Positions 1 to 10,609 of a stretch of DNA of 42,500 bases are shown here, one piece after another (position 1 is the first letter of the stretch; each line of letters begins with the position of its first letter). The stretch is from Symbiodinium natans (lineage: Eukaryota; Sar; Dinophyceae; Suessiales; Symbiodiniaceae), in contig CAJNDS010000624.1 in assembly GCA_905221605.1 (NCBI GenBank), positions 325,001 to 367,500 on the forward strand, in the 5' to 3' direction. A program made the translations under genes and the position numbers. The notes below the pieces were generated by a model. That model was not told where the DNA came from. It made no database searches and worked only from the letters and a program-made list of their open reading frames with translations.

Positions 1-1270
1 ACCCTAAACCCGAAGCACTATCAGCCTCAACCCCAGCATCAAACGCTGCCACAGGCTACAAGGCTTTGCATCCGCACGGTAGGGCAGTGCATAAAACCCT
101 CCAAGCACCCCACCCGCTAGGGGGCCCCCCAGTTATAAGTAGAGTGAAAAGAACCCTGAATTGGGTTATAAAGGATCCTAAATTAGGTTCTAAGTCCCTT
201 AACTACAGTTAGTATAGTAAGGGGGCCCCTCCTTGTATATAACACTAAACCAAGTACTCAGCTTACACTAAAACAGTCACAGCCCAGATTGCTAGGCTTA
301 CCCCAGAACACCGACACCATCATCTTGCAAACAATCCCCTACAAAACCTTGGCCCGAAACCCCCTCAACCCTGCAAAACCAGGGTTTAGGTTATGGAGGT
401 TTCACGGTCTCGGGTTTGCTGGCTTAGCCGGGGTTTAGGGTTTATTAGGTTTAAAACCTTAAACCCCTAAACCCGAACTAGGCATTTAGAAGGGGGGGGG
501 TTCGGGCCCGAGCTGCTTGGGGCGAAGCTTTTTTTGAGCCTAAACCCCTAAACCCCTAAACCCCTAAACCCCTAAACCCCTAAACCCCTAAACCCCTAAA
601 CCCTAAACCCCTAAACCCCTAGACCCCTAAACCCCTAAACCCCTAAACCCAGGTTGCGAGCTTCAGCTTCGGCTGCCTTCCACGGGCTCGTCGGATCCGG
701 GTGGGGACCTCGGCGTTGGTGGCCCCAAACTGATTCGTTTTCAGGGTTTATCTGTTTTGTTTGTTTATATATGGTTTAGGGCTTTAGGGTTTGTATGTGA
801 TTTAGGGTTTTAGGGTGTGTGTATATATATATATGTGCAATGTATGGTTAGGGTTTTAGGGTTTATATGGTTTAGGGTTTAGGGCCTATAGGCCCGAATT
901 TCGGGGAGCTTTGAGGGATCATTGGGGGTCCAGGGCTTTACATCCAGCCCCTCGCTTGAATCCTATGCCCTGAACCTAAAAAGCCCTCCAAACACCACAT
1001 CCCCAGGGTGGTGACACTCAGGCCCAGGTTTCCCTGCACTAAGCCATGATAGCCAGGAGCCAGGGTTCAATGCCCTCCGGTCGCGGGCCCAGATTTGGGG
1101 TAGGCAGTTGGAGTTACAGGAGTGGGCTTGGGGGACCAGCAACTAAGGTGCCTGGCTTCTTGAAGAGAAGAACCCGAAAGAGTGCTTTTGCAGAGTTCGG
1201 GAATTAAGGTTTTCACCCTTAGGCTTTAGGGCCGTGCTTATAGGATACATGGGGTTTCGGGTTTGCAACC
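1..1270. repeat. Telomere-like repeat region with octamer CCCCTAAA array
   Basis: The stretch is full of CCCTAAA/TTTAGGG words. A nearly perfect array of the octamer CCCCTAAA runs from about 538 to 652, and TTTAGGG words on the other orientation follow at 770-890. It lies inside the window rather than at an obvious chromosome end, so it is interstitial or a degenerate former end. Positions 121-229 carry GGGGCCCCC boxes at both ends of an A/T-rich interior and may be a small foldback. I see no gene in this stretch. Confidence 0.8.
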
Positions 1271-1273
1271 CAA

Positions 1274-1696
1274 ATGGGTCATGAGCCAAAAGCCCCAGAA
1301 CAAGAAGCCCCGAAGGCTTGTGATGCGGAGCTGGGTCGAGTGAAGTGGCTCGCAGGATTTTTATCGCCTGGGGATTCTCCTGCCAAACGCAGCAAGTCAA
1401 GTGCAAGTTCTCAGCCCGACACCCACCCCTCTCTCAATCTCACGCTGAGGCCGCTCGAACGCTTGCCCTGGGCCCGGGACACTGCCATGGCCGAAATGCC
1501 GATGAGTGCCAAGGTCCCGATCCAGCCTGCGCTCGGGTTGTTTGGGCTTACGGTGTTTTGGGGCACTCTTAGGTTTTATGGGGTTTTAGGGTCTGTGAGG
1601 GTCCTTTCTCAGGTCTTGGGCGTGAAGAAAATCAGCATTGCCTGGCAAAACGCAACCCTACACACATACGTCGTCGTGTACACCCACACGCTGTAG
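1274..1696 (+). CDS. Candidate exon or small gene, unknown protein, strand uncertain
   Basis: A 140-codon open frame with protein-like composition (for example LGRVKWLAGFLSPGDSP and RDTAMAEMPMSAK) and mostly G/C third bases between 1440 and 1540. A GT donor is available after MSAK at about 1520; the rest of the frame runs into TTTAGGG-like sequence and is probably intron. The minus strand over the same bases also reads well (LALIGISAMAVSRAQ), so the strand is not settled. Nothing is recognised and no function is proposed. It is the last non-satellite sequence before the tandem array and could be an exon whose next exon lies beyond it at 5.8 kb, but that is speculation. Confidence 0.2.
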   Translation: MGHEPKAPEQEAPKACDAELGRVKWLAGFLSPGDSPAKRSKSSASSQPDTHPSLNLTLRPLERLPWARDTAMAEMPMSAKVPIQPALGLFGLTVFWGTLRFYGVLGSVRVLSQVLGVKKISIAWQNATLHTYVVVYTHTL

Positions 1697-1877
1697 AAAC
1701 TACATGTGACGAATCTGCCAGGTCTAAGCATGACTGGCGAACCTGGCTTGGCGTGGGAGGGCTGCTCGTGTACCGAGCCTGACTTGGAGCCGCGGAGGCT
1801 TGGAGTGCTTTGGGAACCCGAATTGGGAGCCTTTTGCATGGGAACTCTAGTTCACGAATGCCCTACCTGCACAAAGA

Positions 1878-4800
1878 ACCTAGCGGGAACGCTATAGTTC
1901 CCGACTTCTCTACTTAGAGAACATGCTTCAAGGGGCTACATGCGCGACTGAGTTCCCCAAGTCTCGACTAAAAGAGATGATCCTTCAAGGGGCTATGTTG
2001 GAAACCTAGCGGGAACACTATAGCTCCCGAATTCTCTACGTAGAGAACTGATGCTTCAAGGGGCTACATGCGCGACCTAGAGGGAAGACCTAGAGGGAAC
2101 GCTAGAGTTCCCCAAATCTCGACTAAAAGAGATGATCCTTCAAGGTGCTACATTGGAAACCTAGCTGGGAACGCAAAAGCTCCTGAATTCTCTACGTAGA
2201 GAACTGATGCTTCAAGGGGCGATATGCGCGACCTAGAGGGAACGCTAGAGTTCCCCAAATCTCGACTGAAAGAGATGATCCTTCAAGGGGCTATATTGGA
2301 AACCTAGCGGGAACGCTCTAGCTCCCGAATTCTCTACTTAGAGAACATGCTTCAAGGGGCTACATGCGCGACCTAGAGGGAACGCTAGAGTTCCCCAAAT
2401 CTCGACTAAAAGAGATGACCGTTCAAGGGGCTATACATCGGAAACCTAGCTGGGAACACTATAGCTCCCGAATCCTCTACTTAGAGAACTGATGCTTCAA
2501 GGGGCTACATGCGCGACCTAGAGGGAACGCTAGAGTTCCCCAAATCTCGACTAAAGGAGATGATCCTTCAAGGTGCTACATTGGAAACCTAGCGGGAACG
2601 CAAAAGCTCCCGAATTCTCTACGTAGAGGACTGATGCTTCAAGGGGCTACATGCGCGACCTAGAGGGAACGCTAGAGTTCCCCAAATCTCGACTAAAAGA
2701 GATGATCCTTCAAGGGGGTATATTGGAAACCTAGCGGGAACGCTATAGTTCCGAATCCTCTACTTAGAAAACTGATGCTTCAAGGGGCTACACGCGCGAC
2801 CTAGAGGGAACGCTAGAGTTCCCCAAATCTCGACTGAAAGAGATGATCCTTCAAGGGGCTACATTGGAAACCTAGCTGGGAACGCAAAAGCTCCCGAATT
2901 CTCTACGTAGAGGACTGATGCTTCAAGGGGCTACATGCGCGACCTAGAGGGAACGCTAGAGTTCCCCAAATCTCGACTAAAAGAGATGATCCTTCAAGGT
3001 GCTACATTGGAAACCTAGCGGGAACGCTATAGTTCCGAATCCTCTACTTAGAAAACTGATGCTTCAAGGGGCTACACGCGCGACCTAGAGGGAACGCTAG
3101 AGTTCCCCAAATCTCGACTGAAAGAGATGATCCTTCAAGGGGCTACATTGGAAACCTAGCTGGGAACGCAAAAGCTCCCGAATTCTCTACGTAGAGAACT
3201 GATGCTTCAAGGGGCTACATGCGCGACCTAGAGGGAAGAGCTAGAGGGAACGCTAGAGTTCCCCAAATCTCGACTAAAAGAGATGATCCTTCAAGGGGCT
3301 ATATTGGAAACCTAGCAGGAACGCTATAGTTCCCGAATCCTCTACTTAGAGAACTGATGCTTCAAGGGCTACATGCGCGACCTAGAGGGAACGCTACAGT
3401 TCCCCAAATCTCGACTAAAAGAGATGATCCTTCAAGGGGCTATACTGGAAATCTAGCGGGAACGCTCTAGCTCCCGAATTCTCTACTTAGAGAACTGATG
3501 CTTCAAGGGGCTACATGCGCGACCTAGAGGGAACGCTAGAGTTCCCCAAATCTCGACTAAAGGAGATGATCCTTCAAGGGGCTACATTGGAAACCTAGCT
3601 GGGAACGCAAAAGCTCCCGAATTCTCTACGTAGAGAACTGATGCTTCAAGGGGCTACATGCGCGACCTAGAGGGAAGAGCTAGAGGGAACGCTAGAGTTC
3701 CCCAAATCTCGACTAAAAGAGATGATCCTTCAAGGGGCTATATTGGAAACCTAGCAGGAACGCTATAGTTCCCGAATCCTCTACTTAGAGAACTGATGCT
3801 TCAAGGGCTACATGCGCGACCTAGAGGGAACGCTACAGTTCCCCCAAATCTCGACTAAAAGAGATGATCCTTCAAGGGGCCTATATTGGAAACCTAGCGG
3901 GAACGCTCTAGCTCCCGAATTCTCTACTTAGAGAACATGCTTCAAGGGGCTACATTGCGCGACCTAGAGGAACCTAGAGTTCCCCAAATCTCGACTAAGA
4001 GATGAGCTTTTCAAGGGGCTATACATCGGAAACCTAGCTGGGAACACTATAGCTCCCGAATCCTCTACTTAGAGACGATGCTTCAAGGGGCTACATGCGC
4101 GCCTAGAGGGAACGCTAGAGTTCCCCAAATCTCGACTAAAGGAGATGAATCCTTCAAGGTGCTACATTGGAAACCTAGCGGAACGCAAAAGCTCCCGAAT
4201 TTCTCTACGTAGAGACTGATGCTTCAAGGGGCTACATGCGCGACCTAGAGGGAACGCTAGAGGTTCCCCAATCTCGACTAAAAGAGATGATCCTTCAGGG
4301 GGTATATGGGAAACCTAGCGGGAACGCTATAGTTCCGAATCCTCTACTTAGAAGGCTGATGCTTCAAGGGGCTACATGCTCGACCTAGGGGAACGCTAGA
4401 GTTCCCCAAATCTCGACTGAAAGAGATGATCCTTCAGGGCTACATTTGGAAACCTAGCTGGGAACGCAAAAGCTCCCGAATTCTCTACGTAGAGGACTGT
4501 GCTTCAAGGGGCTACTGCGAGACCTAGAGGGAACGCTAAGGTTCCCCAAATCTCGACTAAAAGAATAATCCTTCAAGGTGCTACATTGGAAAACCTAGCG
4601 GGAACGCTATACGTTTCCGAATCCTCTACTTAGAAAACTGATGCTTCAAGGGGCTACATGCGCGCGACCTAGAGGGAACGCTAGAGTTCCCCAAATCTCG
4701 ACTGAAAAGAGATGATCCTTCAAGGGGCTACATTGGAACTAGCTGGAACGCAAAAGCTCCCGAATTCTCTACGTAGAGAACTGATGCTTCAAGGGGCTAC

Positions 4801-5640
4801 ATGCGCGACCTAGAGGGAACTAGAGGGAACGCTTAGGTTCCCCAAAATCTCGACTAAAAGAGATGACCTCAAGGGGCTATATCGGAAACCTAGCAGGAAC
4901 ACTATAGTCCCGAATCCTCTACTTAGAGAATGATGCTTCAAGGGGCTACATGCGCGACCAGAGGGAACGCTAGAGTTCCCCAAATCTCGACTAAAAGATG
5001 ATCCTTCAAGGGCTACATGGAAACCTAGCGGGAACGCCTAGCTCCCGAATTCTCTACTAGAGAACTGATGCTTCAAGGGGCACATGCGCGACCTAGAGGA
5101 ACGCTAGAGTTCCCCAAATCTCGACTAAAGAGATGATCCTTCAAGGGGCTATATTGGAAACCTAGCGGGAACGCTATAGTTCCGGAATTCTCTACTTGGA
5201 GAACTGATGCTTCAAGGGGTTACACGCGCGACCTAGCGGTTCTCCAAATCTCGACTAAAAGAGATCATCCTTCAAGGGGCACGCTGTAGTTTGCGAACTC
5301 TCTACTAACAGAGCTAATCCTTCTTGGGGTGATATTGGAAACCTAGCGGGAACACGATTGCTCCCGACTTCCAAGCAGTCTCTACTTAGAGATATGATGC
5401 TTCAAGGGGCTTTGCTTGGGCAACCTGGCAGGAACGCTAGAGTTCCCGAATTCTCGACAAAGAGAACTGATATCATGATGATGCTTCAAGGGGCTATATT
5501 GGCAACCTAGTGGGAACGCTAGGAGTTCCCGAATTCTCGACAAAGAGGACTGATGCTTCAAGCGGCTATGTTGGCAAGATAGCGGGAACGCCGTATTGGC
5601 CACCTAGTGGGAGCATCCTCGACTATAGAACTCCGGACAT
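1878..5640. repeat. 71-bp monomer / 142-bp dimer satellite array
   Basis: About 26 copies of a 142-bp unit made of two diverged 71-bp halves that both run from CCTAG to a shared TTCAAGGGGCTA box. The A half has CCTAGCGGGAACGCTATAG and the palindrome CTCTACGTAGAG or CTCTACTTAGAG; the B half has the inverted repeat GGGAAC...GTTCCC and TCTCGACTAAAAGAGA. Each half can thus form two small hairpins. Local higher-order copies show as shifts of 281 bp (near 2751 and 3032) and 439 bp (near 3232 and 3671). From 5220 to 5640 the units are increasingly diverged. No open frame crosses it. Confidence 0.95.
3880..5110. repeat. Indel-rich second copy of satellite positions about 2290-3560
   Basis: The order of variant monomers from about 2290 to 3560 recurs about 1590 bp later. 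The second copy differs mainly by scattered one-base insertions and losses, often in runs (GGAAC for GGGAAC, GAATTTC for GAATTC), which looks like uncorrected long-read sequence rather than ordinary divergence. It may not exist as a separate genomic copy. Confidence 0.75.
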
Positions 5641-5670
5641 TTCTGGTAGGAACCTAGCGCCTGCCCGCCG

Positions 5671-5759
<89 letters not shown>
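5671..5759. repeat. 89-base poly-C tract
   Basis: An uninterrupted run of 89 C between the satellite and the first + strand exon. Apparent polyproline or polyglycine frames across it are repeat translations. Its exact length is likely to be unreliable. Confidence 0.95.
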
Positions 5760-5760
<1 letters not shown>

Positions 5761-5837
5761 CCGCCCTCCACCCCCCTTCCGAAGCAGCCGCTGTCACAAC
5801 CCGAGTCTTCTTGCGAAAAGGCCCGTGGCCCTTGCAG

Positions 5838-7598
5838 GAAGACTCCAAGGTCAACGACAACAAAGGCCTCGGCGCTGCGGCCGCAAGTGCTGATCTGTTT
5901 TATCAACGTTTCACTACGGCTTGGATGGCAATAGTAGCTAGGACTGACGGTTTACAAAAGGGGGGAGGTGTTGGAGCACCTCCTTCTGCTCAGTGTGGTG
6001 AGTTTCAGTCGCGGGTGGGTCTCGGCATGCTGCTAACTGGAAAAGCCATCCCTGGCCAGGCATATGAAGCAGGGTTAATTTTACTGTTTTTGGTGAGTGT
6101 ATATAAGGTTCCCTTTTAAAATTGGTGAGTGTATATACGGCGTGTCCTTTTATGATGTTCACGTGCCCGGTTCGGCACTCGGGGGAATCAGATGCAACCT
6201 CTGCAACTTCAAAGCTCGACCCACAACCTGGAAAAGACACATTCCGACATACCCTCAACCTAATCATACCGAAACCCTAAACCCTAAGCTTGTAATGCTT
6301 CTGTTTACGCGCCTCGGACTGCGAACCCTGTGGAGTAAACCTGTCCCTTGAACAAGGATACGTCAGCCGACGACCCCCCCCCCCCCCCCCCCCCCGCCCC
6401 CGCCCCAAAAAAAATGAGGTGCACCCGTTCCTTAAGAGGACAACTTACGTACTCGTCGCCCACGCTTTCAACCCCTAAACCCCAAACCCTAAACCCAAAC
6501 CCTAAACCCCAAACCCTAAACCCTGAACCCTAAACCCCAAACCCTTAACCCTAAACATCATTCAACCCTCAGCCCTGGCATCATGTCCCAGTGCGGCTCA
6601 GGCACGCGGCCCCGGAACAACAAACCACACGCCTCTGCGACTGTTTTTTGACCGTCCAGGATTGGGGGCCTCCCTAAACCCCCCAAAAAAGCGTGTTCAG
6701 GCCCAAGTTGCAAATTGCCATCCTACCTAGACCTGACAAGACCTTGAATAACGTGGGGCGACATGCAGGAACCGCGTTATCGGGAGATGTTGCTTTAAAA
6801 CCTGGTTTCTGCAACGAAAACCTGGTTCTATGGTGACGCAGCTCTTTTGGAACCCGTAAAAACCCCGTCGAAAAACCCATACAAACCCGTCGGGAACCCG
6901 CAAAAACCCATCGTGCAACACCCTTCTTTCGGCATCCGGGTTCTTCAGTCCAGAACCTCGCTCTGACAAGCAACCTACTTTTCTTGGGTGCTTCCGGGTC
7001 TAGGTCGAGTTTAGGGTTTAGGGTCGGGGGGATCGATGGCTCCTCGCGCCCTCCGCACCCAAGATAGCAGTTGATCAAGATGGTTTGCAGGATTGGGGTG
7101 GTTAAGTCTAGTTAACGCGCATAATTCTGTGAGGTTTGCTGGACCGTTTGGGATTTTGTAGGCTTTAGGATGTAGGGTTGTGGGATTTTTCGGGGGCTTT
7201 GCGAGATTTGAGGTGAAGCTGCCCGCCTGGTCTCGCGCGGAGCAGCTCGACTCCCTGTCAAAGTTCATCAAGAACCGCAAGCCGACTTGTTCTGTATGTT
7301 TCTGTGATATTAATGACTACTTTACTTTGGGAATCTTGGGTCGCCTACAACACAAGGCCAACAGGGCTTAGGATGAGAAAGGGAACTCTAAACCCATCTC
7401 GCTGGGGCAGCCACGCAGGCAAACCCACTTTCGAACCGGTTCCAGTCTCCTCTTAGTAGGCAAGAGCCATATGCAGCAAAAGTAGACCATGCATGGGAAC
7501 CTCAATTGTCGATCATCTGTGCTCCAGGGCTCCCATATAGGGCCCTAGGATCGACACTTTCGGTTCAAGACTCCCGAAGGCCCGGAAACAGCTGCTGA
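5838..7598 (+). CDS. Candidate multi-exon gene, unknown protein, C-terminal part
   Basis: Four exon-like blocks on the + strand. Exon 5838-5933 (after CTTGCAG, before GTAGCT) gives 32 codons including NKGLGAAAASADLFYQRF. Exon 6009-6092 (after GTTTCAG, before GTGAGTG) gives 28 codons, GMLLTGKAIPGQAYEAG then a hydrophobic LILLFL; both are phase 0. Exon 7206-7293 (FEVKLPAWSRAEQLDSLSKF, donor GTATGT) has strongly GC-ending codons. Exon 7419-7598 (after CCACGCAG) stays open for 59 codons to TGA and is phase-compatible. One or more exons between 6093 and 7205 must be missing, since the 7206 block starts in another phase, and the start of the gene is not seen. I do not recognise the family. The first intron is 75 bases and holds a perfect 7-bp-stem hairpin. 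Confidence 0.4.
6093..7205. other. Inferred intron sequence with poly-C and CCCTAAA repeats
   Basis: Contains a duplicated GGTGAGTGTATATA donor-like motif (6092 and 6122), a 22-base C run at 6374-6395, and a CCCTAAA/CCCCAAA array at 6470-6560. A short frame at 6170-6250 (RCNLCNFKARPTTWKRH) resembles half a zinc finger but lacks the second histidine spacing, so no domain is claimed. Confidence 0.5.
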
Positions 7599-7809
7599 TC
7601 CTTCCATAGGGTGTTTCGCGGGTGTCAGCCTTTTGGGCAAATCCTTGTGGGCCCTTTCATGGGCGTGTTCCGTTACCCTGGTTTCGGGCAAATGATGTAT
7701 GCTACTCTGGCTTCCGTAATTCCTTTGAACCCTACAGGGCTTGGAGTTTCTATATGGGCTTCAAGCATTCAGGGCTGAGGGTGACTATAACTCCAAGACC
7801 CTCAATGAC

Positions 7810-8091
7810 CCAGCAGCCAGCGTGGGGGCCTTGAGCCTCTGTGTCCGCTTCCTCGTCGGCGTCCTCCTGCGCAGTGAGGGGGGTTTGGGGTTTTGGGTTG
7901 GGGGCGGTTCGTTCCACCCCCCGCCCCCCCTTGAAACAAATCGATGTGGCTGTGGCTGACAGTGTTGTCCTAACCCTTCAAAGCCCTGTAAAGCCACCAC
8001 GGTCACCATGGTGAAAAGCTCCCCCACATCCCCCCCATTTGGGATGGCCTCCTCTTCGTCGTCGTCCCCGAAGAGCACGTCCGACAGAAAG
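7810..8091 (-). CDS. Candidate acidic exons, unknown protein
   Basis: Two phase-compatible exons read right to left. Exon 8091-8007 (after CTTCCGCAG, before GTGACC) encodes 28 residues with FLSDVLFGDDDEEEAIPN. Exon 7866-7810 (after CTGCGCAG, before GTCATT) encodes 19 residues, EDADEEADTEAQGPHAGCW. Both join in phase 0, and codons end mainly in G or C. The 140-base intron between them holds CCCCAAAA-type words. The acidic, probably disordered character matches blocks at 9.3 and 10.3 kb, so they may be exons of one gene. No family is recognised and the C-terminus is not located. Confidence 0.4.
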
Positions 8092-8099
8092 CTGCGGAA

Positions 8100-9253
8100 G
8101 CCGCCTCGCGGAGCTTTTACTATAGATGTAGTATACTATACATTCTACATTATATATAAGATATTGTATATTCTATACTACATATCATCTATTGTGAATT
8201 ATATAGTTGGGTCTTCTCCTGCTTCCCTCCGGGATCAAGAAAGAGAATCGAAGTGGAGAGGGAGTTCTGGGCTAAGGGCGCTGGAGCCGGAGGTTTTTCG
8301 GATGACGATTTAAGGTTTAGTCTGGCTTCGGGATCCCTCAACCCAAAACCCTAAACCCTGAACGGCCAAGAGACCCTGGCCTGGTTTGGTCTCCTGCTGT
8401 CCTGCGGCGCCACCGAGCTGTGAGATGGGACACCGAGCTGTGAGATGGGATTTTGAGGCACCCCTAACCCCGAGGAGTTGAATCCACGGCCGTGAACTTG
8501 TAGGTTCCCCCTACTCTCTCGTAATTAAGCCTCCACAGGTCCACACGCAAACGCCGAGATAGATGGATTGGTCGATGGACAGTTAGATGGGAAGATAGAT
8601 AGCTGGGAAGACCGTTGGTTGAATGGGGTCGTTATTGCATTGGTTGGTCACTTAGATCTCTCATTGCGTGCACATGTGCGCATCATATGCGTCATGCGCC
8701 CCATAGCCCCCCGTGGTTTAGGTGCATCCCTCCCCCCTCCCTCTCCCCTCCCCCCCCCCCCGCCCCCCTTCCGCCCGTGGTGTGGTTGTTGTGGGTTGGT
8801 GTTAGGGTTTGGGGCTTACAGGGTTGTAGGGATTCAGGCTTGTACAGGGTTGTAGGGATTCAGGCTTGTAGGTTTCAGGTGTTAGTCTTTAGGGTTTTAG
8901 GACTTGAGGAGCATGGTCTAGGTCTTCCTCCCGGTGAGGCTGTGGCTCCTCTGCCCCCCTGCGTGGTGTGGCTGTGGGCCGGTTTCAGGGTCCGGGTTTA
9001 CAGTAGGGATTCTGGTTTAGGGCTCTAGCGTTTTAGGATTTTCGGGCTTAGGATGCATGCCGTGTGCGGAAACACCGTTTATGCAAGTATCAAGTGAAAA
9101 GAGCTTCTGAGACCGTCTATGAGTTTCCGGCAAAGGCCTCCTTGAACTCCCAACCCGAAAGCCTACACCCGACAGTGTGCCCGCAGTGTCCCCAAGAGAG
9201 CCCCAGCCCTGTGACGCCCTGAGGACTTAAAGTTGCTAACCCTAAGCTCCTAC
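8100..9253. other. Non-coding or unresolved stretch with short repeats
   Basis: A perfect 20-bp tandem duplication occupies 8411-8450, a GATGGA-type simple repeat lies near 8560-8600, and two related C-rich then GTGGTGTGG-type segments lie near 8750-8800 and 8940-8980, each followed by TTTAGGG words. A possible exon on the - strand (8225-8310) is too weak to call. Confidence 0.45.
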
Positions 9254-9319
9254 AATTCCCAAGTCGTTCCCTTCTTCGGGTCCTTCCACGGGTGAGGTCT
9301 CTTCCTGCAGCGTGTCGTC
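9254..9319 (-). CDS. Candidate acidic exon, unknown protein
   Basis: Twenty-two codons in phase 0 at both ends, acceptor AATCCTGCAG and donor GTAGGA. The peptide runs DDTLQEETSPVEGPEE then GNDLGI: acidic, with nearly all codons fitting a GC-rich genome. Neither other frame on this strand reads comparably. It lies between similar acidic blocks at 8.0 and 10.3 kb on the same strand, which suggests one intron-rich gene. The protein is not recognised. A 16-base G run sits 27 bases upstream of the exon. Confidence 0.45.
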
Positions 9320-10254
9320 CTGCAGGATTCGGGGTGTTTGGAACCCGGGGGGGGGGGGGGGGCACGAAGTGAAGAGTTCTGCACAGAAGAATCATACAAT
9401 GATAAATGAGCAGTTTGATTAATAAATCATATTTGAGGGCTCGGAAAACATGAAGCCTTTGAATCTCTAGAGCTTCGTGCTTCACAACCGGATGTTAGTG
9501 TTTAGGGTTGTCTGTTTCTGTAGGATAGTGGGAACGGGGTAGAAAAAGATTAGAACCTAGAATATGAAGCTGGTGGGTGAAGACAATATCGCTCATCCAT
9601 CTTGAATTGTGTAGCTTTTGGTTGACCTCAGAAACGACGGATTAAAAAAACAAAAAAAAATAAAACGAGCACGACACGAGAGCTTGTTGGGCTCACGTGC
9701 TCTTGGAGCGGCCTCGGAGTGTCTTACACTGCTTGGGGTTTGGGGTCCAGGCTGGCATATCCACCGTAAGGTATAAGTTTGCAAGTAAACAAAAACATGT
9801 AACATAGAAACCTCAACACCAAAAGACTCAGACCAACATGAAACGCCTTTCGCCCCTTGGAATCACATGCCCCCGTCTTGAATCTCACAAGCAGCTCTTC
9901 ACAGCCTCAGCAAACCTCATTTCACGGTCACTGGGCGATTCGCACCTTAAACGCCATTCGCCTTCCGACAAAAACGGCTAAACCCCTTTTGGGCAGCGAA
10001 AGCTGCAAGCATGGCAAAAGCAAGCAGATGCTAGCCGATGTCAGTCGGAAAAAAAAGCCTCTCTTTGCAGCTGCGGCATTTGCAAAGCCCAAGCCCAGCT
10101 TGGAACATGCATGTCTATGAAAACGATCACATGATACGGGTTACGAACCTATTCAAACCCGAAACCCTGCCCGAATGCCTAAACCCGAAACCGCTAAACC
10201 CTGAAACCCCTAAACCCTAAACCCCTCAAGGATTCTGGCGCCTCGGGCAGGGAC
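9320..10254. other. Unresolved stretch, mostly intron-like
   Basis: Begins with a 16-base G run (9347-9362), then A/T-rich sequence and CCCTAAA words at 10140-10230. A - strand frame at about 9950-10095 (LSLPKRGLAVFVGRRMAFK before GTGCGA) may be an exon, but three frames are open there and I do not call it. Confidence 0.4.
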
Positions 10255-10300
10255 TTGGCCGAAGTCCCATGAAGAAGAGACGCCTTCGTCGGAGTCGGGC
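10255..10300 (-). CDS. Candidate short acidic exon
   Basis: A 46-base block between CTGGACAG and GTCCCT. One base completes a split codon, then PDSDEGVSSSWDFGQ follows in frame. Composition resembles the acidic blocks at 7.8-9.3 kb on the same strand. Too short to assign any function. The neighbouring 10320-10390 sequence is TTTAGGG-rich and would be intron. Confidence 0.35.
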
Positions 10301-10390
10301 CTGTCCAGGATACAAGGGGGACAAGAAGTGAAGGGTTTATAGGGTTTAGGGTTACAGGTTCTTGGCGTTTAGGGTTTTAGGGTTTTGGGG

Positions 10391-10609
10391 TTAACCGGGA
10401 GTGTAAAGAATAGGGTTTGGGGGCTTCGGGTGCTGAACAGACTGCCCCGTGAACCCAACGAGCGCTGATCCGGTGTTCAAGTCCACAGGGCGCCATATAA
10501 ACCACCAGTGCAACTTTGTAACGTAGTACACCACGACATAAACAATGCCACTACAGAATATGATGAAAAACAAAAAGCTAGGAGGCAGGACCCCTGCCCG
10601 ATGGTGCAT
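10391..10609 (-). CDS. Candidate exon with one membrane segment
   Basis: An open frame from an ATG at 10609. After about 11 residues it reads FLFFIIFCSGIVYVVVYYV, then TKLHWWFIWRPVDLNTGSA: a convincing single transmembrane helix followed by a positively charged, tryptophan-rich flank. The end of the frame passes into TTTAGGG-like sequence, so the true exon probably stops near 10450 at a GT. The antisense frame is polar and also open but has poorer codon use. It sits in the - strand exon series of 7.8-13 kb and would give that product a membrane anchor. No family is recognised. Confidence 0.4.
   Translation of the reverse strand: MHHRAGVLPPSFLFFIIFCSGIVYVVVYYVTKLHWWFIWRPVDLNTGSALVGFTGQSVQHPKPPNPILYTPG

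Noticed and set aside
1878-5640. CRISPR array
   Set aside because: Units are contiguous 71-bp monomers with no unique spacers, in a eukaryote-like context.
5510-5906. Frames of polyproline (+) and polyglycine (-) up to 127 codons
   Set aside because: They are translations of the C89 tract and have no support outside it.
6170-6250. Possible C2H2 zinc finger (RCNLCNFKARPTTWKRH)
   Set aside because: Spacing to a second histidine is wrong and no neighbouring finger exists.
6348-6533. Frame ending in repeated TLNPKPQ
   Set aside because: A known-type translation of CCCTAAACCC repeats, not a protein.
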